Translations under genes and position numbers: made by a program
Notes under the pieces: generated by a model
Database searches by the model: none
Seen by the model: the letters and a program-made list of their open reading frames with translations, nothing else
What the model was told of the DNA's origin: nothing
Source of the DNA: Arenicola marina
Taxonomy: Eukaryota; Annelida; Polychaeta; Arenicolidae
Assembly: GCA_964019135.1 (NCBI GenBank)
Contig: OZ025260.1
Coordinates: 20,082,254-20,146,253 of the forward strand
DNA: 64,000 nucleotides
Direction: 5' to 3'
In this document: positions 60,101-64,000 of the stretch, piece after piece
Position numbering within the stretch: position 1 is the first letter of the stretch
Layout of the letters: the number at the start of each line of letters is the position of its first letter

Positions 60101-63100
60101 TGGTAATACCTTAGCGCCAACACTCACCCTCCAGTGGTAATACCTTAGCGCCAACACTCACCCTCCAGTGGCAATACCTTAGCGCCAACACTCACCCTCC
60201 AGTGGCAATACCTTAGCGCCAACACTCACCCTCCAGTGGTAATACCTTAGCGCTAACACTCACCCTCCAGTGGTAATACCTTAGCGCCAACACTCACCCT
60301 CCAGTGGTAATACCTTAGCGCCAACACTCACCCTCCAGTGGCAATACCTTAGCGCCAACACTCACCCTCCAGTGGCAATACCTTAGCGCCAACACTCACC
60401 CTCCAGTGGCAATACCTTAGCGCCAACACTCACCCTCCAGTGGTAATACCTTAGCGCCAACACTCACCCTCCAGTGGTAATACCTTAGCGCCAACACTCA
60501 CCCTCCAGTGGCAATACCTTAGCGCCAACACTCACCCTCCAGTGGTAATACCTTAGCGCTAACACTCACCCTCCAGTGGTAATACCTTAGCGCCAACACT
60601 CACCCTCCAGTGGTAATACCTTAGCGCCAACACTCACCCTCCAGTGGCAATACCTTAGCGCCAACACTCACCCTCCAGTGGCAATACCTTAGCGCCAACA
60701 CTCACCCTCCAGTGGCAATACCTTAGCGCTAACACTCACCCTCCAGTGGTAATACCTTAGCGCCAACACTCACCCTCCAGTGGTAATACCTTAGCGCCAA
60801 CACTCACCCTCCAGTGGTAATACCTTAGCGCCAACACTCACCCTCCAGTGGCAATACCTTAGCGCCAACACTCACCCTCCAGTGGCAATACCTTAGCGCC
60901 AACACTCACCCTCCAGTGGCAATACCTTAGCGCTAACACTCACCCTCCAGTGGTAATACCTTAGCGCCAACACTCACCCTCCAGTGGTAATACCTTAGCG
61001 CCAACACTCACCCTCCAGTGGCAATACCTTAGCGCCAACACTCACCCTCCAGTGGTAATACCTTAGCGCCAACACTCACCCTCCAGTGGCAATACCTTAG
61101 CGCCAACACTCACCCTCCAGTGGTAATACCTTAGCGCTAACACTCACCCTCCAGTGGTAATACCTTAGCGCCAACACTCACCCTCCAGTGGCAATACCTT
61201 AGCGCCAACACTCACCCTCCAGTGGTAATACCTTAGCGCCAACACTCACCCTCCAGTGGCAATACCTTAGCGCTAACACTCACCCTCCAGTGGTAATACC
61301 TTAGCGCTAACACTAACCCTCCAGTGGCAATGCCTTAGCGCTAACACTCACCCTCCAGTGGTTATACCTTAGCGCCAACACTCACCCTCCAGTGGCAATA
61401 CCTTAGCGCCAACACTCACCCTCCAGTGGCAATACCTTAGCGCCAACACTCACCCTCCAGTGGCAATACCTTAGCGCCAACACTCACCCTCCAGTGGCAA
61501 TACCTTAGCGCCAACACTCACCCTCCAGTTGTAATACCTTAGCGCTAACACTCACCCTCCAGTGGCAATACCTTAGCGCTAACACTCACCCTCCAGTGGT
61601 AATACCTTAGCGCTAACACTAACCCTCCAGTGGCAATACCTTAGCGCTAACACTCACCCTCCAGTGGTAATACCTTAGCACTAACACTCACCCTCCAGTG
61701 GCAATACCTTAGCGCCAACACTCACCCTCCAGTGGTAATACCTTAGCGCTAACACTCACCCTCCAGTGGTAATACCTTAGCGCCAACACTCACCCTCCAG
61801 TGGTAATACCTTAGCGCTAACACTCACCCTCTAGTGGCAATACCTTAGCGCTAACACTCACCCTCCAGTGGTAATACCTTAGCGCTAACACTCACCCTCC
61901 AGTGGCAATACCTTAGCGCTAACACTCACCCTCCAGTGGCAATACCTTGGCGCTAACACTCACCCTCCAGTGGTAATACCTTAGCGCTAACACTCACCCT
62001 CCAGTGGCAATACCTTAGCGCTAACACTCACCCTCCAGTGGCAATACCTTAGCGCTAACACTCACCCTCCAGTGGTAATACCTTAGCGCTAACACTCACC
62101 CTCCAGTGGCAATACCTTAGCGCTAACACTCACCCTCCAGTGGTAATACCTTAGCGCTAACACTCACCCTCCAGTGGCAAAACCTTAGCGCTAACACTCA
62201 CCCTCCAGTGGTAATACCTTAGCGCTAACACTCACCCTCCAGTGGCAATACCTTAGCGCTAACACTCACCCTCCAGTGGCAATACCTTAGCGCTAACACT
62301 CACCCTCCAGTGGTAATACCTTAGCGCTAACACTCACCCTCCAGTGGCAATACCTTAGCGCCAACACTCACCCTCCAGTGGTAATACCTTAGCGCTAACA
62401 CTCACCCTCCAGTGGTAATACCTTAGCGCTAACACTCACCCTCCAGTGGTAATACCTCAGCACTAACACTCACCCTCCAGTGGCAATACCTTAGCGCTAA
62501 CACTCACCCTCCAGTGGCAATACCTTAGCGCTAACACTCACCCTCCAGTGGCAATACCTTAGCGCTAACACTCACCCTCCAGTGGCAATACCTTAGCGCT
62601 AACACTCACCCTCCAGTGGCAATACCTCAGCGCTAACACTCACCCTCCAGCGCCGACACTTTGGCCTTGGGACTCAGCGTGAGGAGCGACTTCAGAGCGT
62701 TGATGACGGCCATCTTGATGACGTAGAAATCCTCCAGGGGGCGCCTTGCGATGACGTCATACATCCGGACGAGCGCCGGACATAGCTGAGTGCTGCTGCT
62801 GCTCTTGTTGAACATGTCATCATCATCTGTGTCATAAGGCAAGGCATATCGTTACCAGGCCTGTCTCTAACTTATCACTTATCACTGGGTGCCTTTACTG
62901 CCGTTAGAGCCAGGCAGCATTTGCTGTCTTTGCGGTATTGCAGCGCATATTGCCGCGGCTGGAGCTGATCGAATAAATTTTAGCCAGAAAAAGCCTTGAC
63001 ATTGCGAGTTACGATACTGAATCAAACACCGCACAGACAGCAAATGCTGCCTGGCTCTAACGGCACACATGCTGCTTAGAGGCAGGCCTGGTAAGGCATA

Positions 63101-63913
63101 GAACGCTGAATCTGTAATACATGTTCATCTGACCACGAAGCCAAAAAAAAAAACCCATTTCAAGACTTAAATATTTAGTTTATTTATCTTGACAGAAGTC
63201 ATAAACAGACATCATCTTGCAGCCTGAACAAAATGTTATTTCCCGATGTCTGGATCAATGAGAGAACATGATTCCAGACACAGGTGGGAAAGGAAAGGGA
63301 GGGGCGCGCTCCAGCGGTAACACTGGGGTGCGTTCCGTACGGCCGTCGACCGCGGTCGCACTCCTTGCGGAACGACAAATAAGGATTTGAACTTGGCGGA
63401 TTGGTCAAGGACGCGTACAACTTTAAACCGGAAGTTGGGTATGGTTCACCGTGATCGAGAGCAATCCGCGATATGATAATATTAATTAAACTGTGGACGA
63501 CGATTCTTATGAAATACGTAGAAATGACCCATAAGTATCGATGTGTAAACGGTATCCTTTATTTACCAATATTTTACACTATTTAGATTGTGCTATTTCT
63601 AAATTAGGGATAATGAAGTAGCGGATATGCCCGCGACAAATGGAAATAGTGCGATGTGACCAATATCGTTCCATAGCGAGTTCAGAGTGACCAAAATTGC
63701 GGAACTCGGCCCTGATGTAGGGTCACTCACCCGCCGACAGGGGACTATCCAGGCGGTCCGTCACGCTCGGGGCGTCCCCCAGGGCGCCAGGATGCTCCGG
63801 ATCCTGTCGTGTCTTGGCCTCCTCCGTCAGGATCAGCGCCAGACAGCTCTGGGCGGACACCCACAGGGACGACTCCCAGAACGCCTTGTCCTGCAAGATG
63901 CTTAGGATCCGAC
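38994..63913 (-). CDS. RTTN: Rotatin-like gene, 3' part (ten exons, C-terminal 466 residues)
   Basis: Ten minus-strand exons join in frame: 63913-63731, 62826-62644, 58623-58523, 58180-58103, 57385-57259, 55413-55202, 42370-42223, 42069-41947, 40024-39921 and 39137-38994 (stop included). Every junction has AG and GT and the phases agree (1,1,1,0,0,1,0,1,1,0 at the exon starts). The product is helical, armadillo-like, with leucine-rich helices such as CDVVLTFDLLRNFMFENQ and ATLILRNLCFHAPNKPKLLA. I recognise this as the C-terminal region of rotatin, a protein of about 2,200 residues that acts at centrioles and basal bodies, is needed for cilia and left-right patterning, and whose loss in humans disturbs brain development. 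Family assignment is from memory of these motifs. The gene continues beyond 63913. Four of its nine introns carry minisatellites on the donor side. Confidence 0.8.
39921..40024 (-). CDS. RTTN: Rotatin-like exon I
   Basis: Acceptor CGTTGTTACTTCAG; the split codon completes as Glu (LLANE). It encodes KLVPYFLNCVEAGSGDVRNS and ACSALHALTFNNQK, ending phase 0 before GTCAGTCTAG. The helical ACSALHAL pattern is typical of armadillo repeats. Confidence 0.78.
40280..41946. repeat. 29-bp minisatellite at the donor of exon H, with two subfamilies
   Basis: The donor-proximal part (about 41480-41946) repeats TTACCATTGACCACTCGGGA plus CCTGTCGAA, in three-unit blocks of about 88 bp. The distal part (about 40280-41475) repeats CATTGACCAACCGGGACCAG plus GATACCTAA or GATACCTCAC. 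On the gene strand the proximal units read CAATG-GTAAGT and the distal units mostly CAATG-TTAGGT or CAAG-GTGAGGT. Intermediate units near 41400-41500 join the two parts. Confidence 0.93.
41947..42069 (-). CDS. RTTN: Rotatin-like exon H
   Basis: Acceptor GTTTGTTTGTTCAG, phase 1 at both ends. It encodes SLLLEHGGSGPEHNRR and ATLILRNLCFHAPNKPKLLA, the block that most clearly recalls vertebrate rotatin. It ends CCAATG before GTAGGTCG; the same CAATG-GTAAGT word recurs through the array that begins at once in the intron. Confidence 0.8.
42223..42370 (-). CDS. RTTN: Rotatin-like exon G
   Basis: Acceptor TTAAATTTTCAG, phase 0. It encodes SNCLHDFSGLAP, a Lys-rich loop (RNKKNKSGR), then LVGLWLDVLVNLSFSAEGQN and MVLKLQ. 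The donor CAAG-GTCTGT is not strong but is the only one giving the phase 1 end needed by exon H; a GTATAC further on is out of phase. The next intron is only 153 bp. Confidence 0.75.
42483..55201. repeat. 48-bp minisatellite derived from the exon F-intron junction, about 265 copies
   Basis: The unit is AATGCCTACCTTCCACAGTA, TACCCCTGGCCTCCTGTCAC, AATGCCTT (plus strand); 46-bp variants drop two bases near the end. On the gene strand each unit contains GGGGTATACTGTGGAAG-GTA, the exon F end and its donor. Units with CCTCTGGGCACAG, the exact exon form, occur near 42606, 48967, 53864, 54528, 54805 and next to the exon. Higher-order duplication is large: about 44200-45800 is repeated at about 45812-47420 with a 1,612-bp shift. 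Confidence 0.97.
55202..55413 (-). CDS. RTTN: Rotatin-like exon F
   Basis: Acceptor CGCTTTGTTCAG chosen because only it gives the phase 1 start needed by exon E; two other AGs upstream would be out of phase. It encodes a Ser/Gln-rich loop, then SLVHCLIKLLQRESTATNP and GFSVLTTLALCPEARGILWK, ending phase 0 before GTAGGCATT. The last 24 nt of this exon and the first 9 of the intron occur unchanged in many units of the 48-bp array. Confidence 0.78.
55735..57240. repeat. 16-bp minisatellite beside the donor of exon E
   Basis: About 94 copies of GGTTACCTGGGGTGAT. On the gene strand the unit is ATCACCCCAGGTAACC, so each has a CAG-GTAA core like the true donor (CTACAG-GTAAGCC). Divergence is moderate, with GGTAACC palindromic variants common. 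Confidence 0.93.
57259..57385 (-). CDS. RTTN: Rotatin-like exon E
   Basis: Acceptor CTCTCCGAATAG (weak pyrimidine tract), phase 0; donor CCTACAG then GTAAGCC, phase 1. It encodes MAAHDSGLASLVHGLWAWCL and LLQATLLLLATFTARC. The donor core CAG-GTAA resembles the unit of the 16-bp array that starts 18 nt into the intron. Confidence 0.73.
58103..58180 (-). CDS. RTTN: Rotatin-like exon D
   Basis: 78 nt, phase 0 at both sides: acceptor ACGCTTTCAG, donor GTTAAG then GTTAGTAAAG. It encodes ENPIICDVVLTFDLLRNFMF and FENQDVK, one of the clearest rotatin-like blocks. It is followed by a 717-bp intron without an array. Confidence 0.75.
58523..58623 (-). CDS. RTTN: Rotatin-like exon C
   Basis: Acceptor ACATTTCATTTCAG; the split codon completes as Asp. 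It encodes GFVETICEQIRYLHTKLSM and a Lys/Pro/Gly loop, ending phase 0 at CCAAG before GTAACG. The following 342-bp intron has no repeat. Confidence 0.75.
58775..59310. repeat. 22-bp minisatellite in the same intron
   Basis: About 24 very uniform copies of TACAACATACCGATACAGTATC. On the gene strand each unit contains ATCGGTATGT, a possible donor-like word (GTATGT), but it is not similar to a neighbouring exon. High uniformity suggests recent expansion. Confidence 0.93.
59330..62643. repeat. 34-bp minisatellite at the donor of exon B
   Basis: About 97 copies of AACACTCACCCTCCAGTGGC followed by AATACCTTAGCGCT (plus strand), with a two-state site (GCT or GCC) and TGGC/TGGT variants arranged in higher-order patterns. 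On the gene strand every unit reads CACTGGAGGGTGAGTGTT, so each carries the exon B end and the GTGAGT donor. The unit aligns over its whole length with the exon-intron junction (about 23 of 34 positions, most differences transitions). The intron-distal edge copy at 59348-59362 matches exon B at 14 of 15 positions. Confidence 0.95.
62644..62826 (-). CDS. RTTN: Rotatin-like exon B
   Basis: Acceptor TTATGACACAG; the split codon completes as Asp. It encodes an acidic start (DDDDMF), then LVRMYDVIARRPLEDFYVIK and a helix with NALKSLLTLSP. The donor is CTGGAGG then GTGAGTGTT at 62643. The last 30 or so nt of this exon plus the donor are the template of the 34-bp array that follows in the intron. 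Confidence 0.78.
62827..63730 (-). other. Intron A-B with a foldback element
   Basis: 904 bp and no tandem array. Its acceptor-side third is occupied by the inverted-repeat element described separately; the rest is unique. The phases on either side match, so no exon need be missing here. Confidence 0.6.
62842..63100. mobile_element. Foldback (long inverted-repeat) element in the rotatin-like intron
   Basis: The left arm (62842-62935) contains TTACCAGGCCTGTCTCTAA and GCCGTTAGAGCCAGGCAGCA. The right arm (63027-63100) carries their reverse complements, TTAGAGGCAGGCCTGGTAA and TGCTGCCTGGCTCTAACGGC. The arms are separated by about 90 bp. Arm identity is high (only one difference in the first pair), so the element is fairly young or conserved by folding. 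No coding capacity; a MITE-like DNA transposon is the likeliest origin. Confidence 0.7.
63731..63913 (-). CDS. RTTN: Rotatin-like exon A (first visible)
   Basis: Acceptor TGTCTCTTCCAG; starts with two bases of a split codon and ends phase 1 before GTGAGTGAC. It encodes RILSILQDKAFWES and a probable loop rich in Asp, Pro and Ser. At least one further exon lies upstream, outside the window. Confidence 0.75.
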
Positions 63914-64000
63914 CTGGAAGAGACATGTCGATCTTCACTGCTTTAGATGGCTAGCTCAGTGCATAGCAAGACACACGAGTCAGACACAGCAACATACAGT

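Noticed and set aside
63285-63390. Possible inverted repeat around CGTTCCG and CGGAACG
   Set aside because: The arms are only about seven bases with a GC-rich centre, which is within chance expectation.

Overview
The window is nuclear DNA from an animal, most likely an invertebrate deuterostome. Amphioxus (Branchiostoma) is my best guess, held loosely. The evidence is spliced genes with GT-AG introns, LINE, SINE and MITE-like debris, type II membrane glycosyltransferases, and an extreme load of minisatellites. By adding up the blocks, roughly 40 kb of the 64 kb is tandem repeat, made of about nineteen families with units of 13 to 48 bp.

Layout. 1-0.85 kb is a 19-bp array. 1.9-4.4 kb (minus strand) is a GT77-type glycosyltransferase with an acidic stem. 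4.6-19.3 kb is nearly continuous minisatellite (units of 21, 23, 43, 43, 33, 13 and 45 bp), broken by one retrotransposon 3' end. 20.7-24.3 kb is a 34-bp array inside the probable intron of a small membrane-anchor gene (CDS at 24.66-25.05 kb, plus). 25.1-33.7 kb holds 22-, 21- and 18-bp arrays, a decayed LINE, a tRNA-derived SINE and a palindromic MITE. 34.36-36.29 kb (plus) is a second GT77-type enzyme, related to the first but lacking the first Asp of the DxD motif. A second MITE copy and a 33-bp array follow.

38.6-63.9 kb (minus) is the 3' end of a rotatin (RTTN)-like gene. I could place ten exons with matching splice phases. They encode the C-terminal 466 or so residues and the stop; the rest of the gene lies beyond the right edge.

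The main discovery is in this last gene. Four of its nine introns are swollen by minisatellites that lie on the 5' splice-site side. In two (48-bp and 34-bp units) the unit is clearly a copy of the end of the upstream exon plus its donor site. In a third (29-bp) the unit carries the last exon bases plus the donor. In a fourth (16-bp) the unit carries a CAG-GTAA core. The introns therefore contain tens to hundreds of decoy 5' splice sites derived from their own donor. The five introns without arrays are all under 1 kb. I recall a related phenomenon reported at the amphioxus Adh locus, but cannot check it.

The three membrane or glycosyltransferase genes probably act in the secretory pathway. 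The rotatin-like protein should act at centrioles and basal bodies. No functional link between the two groups is visible.
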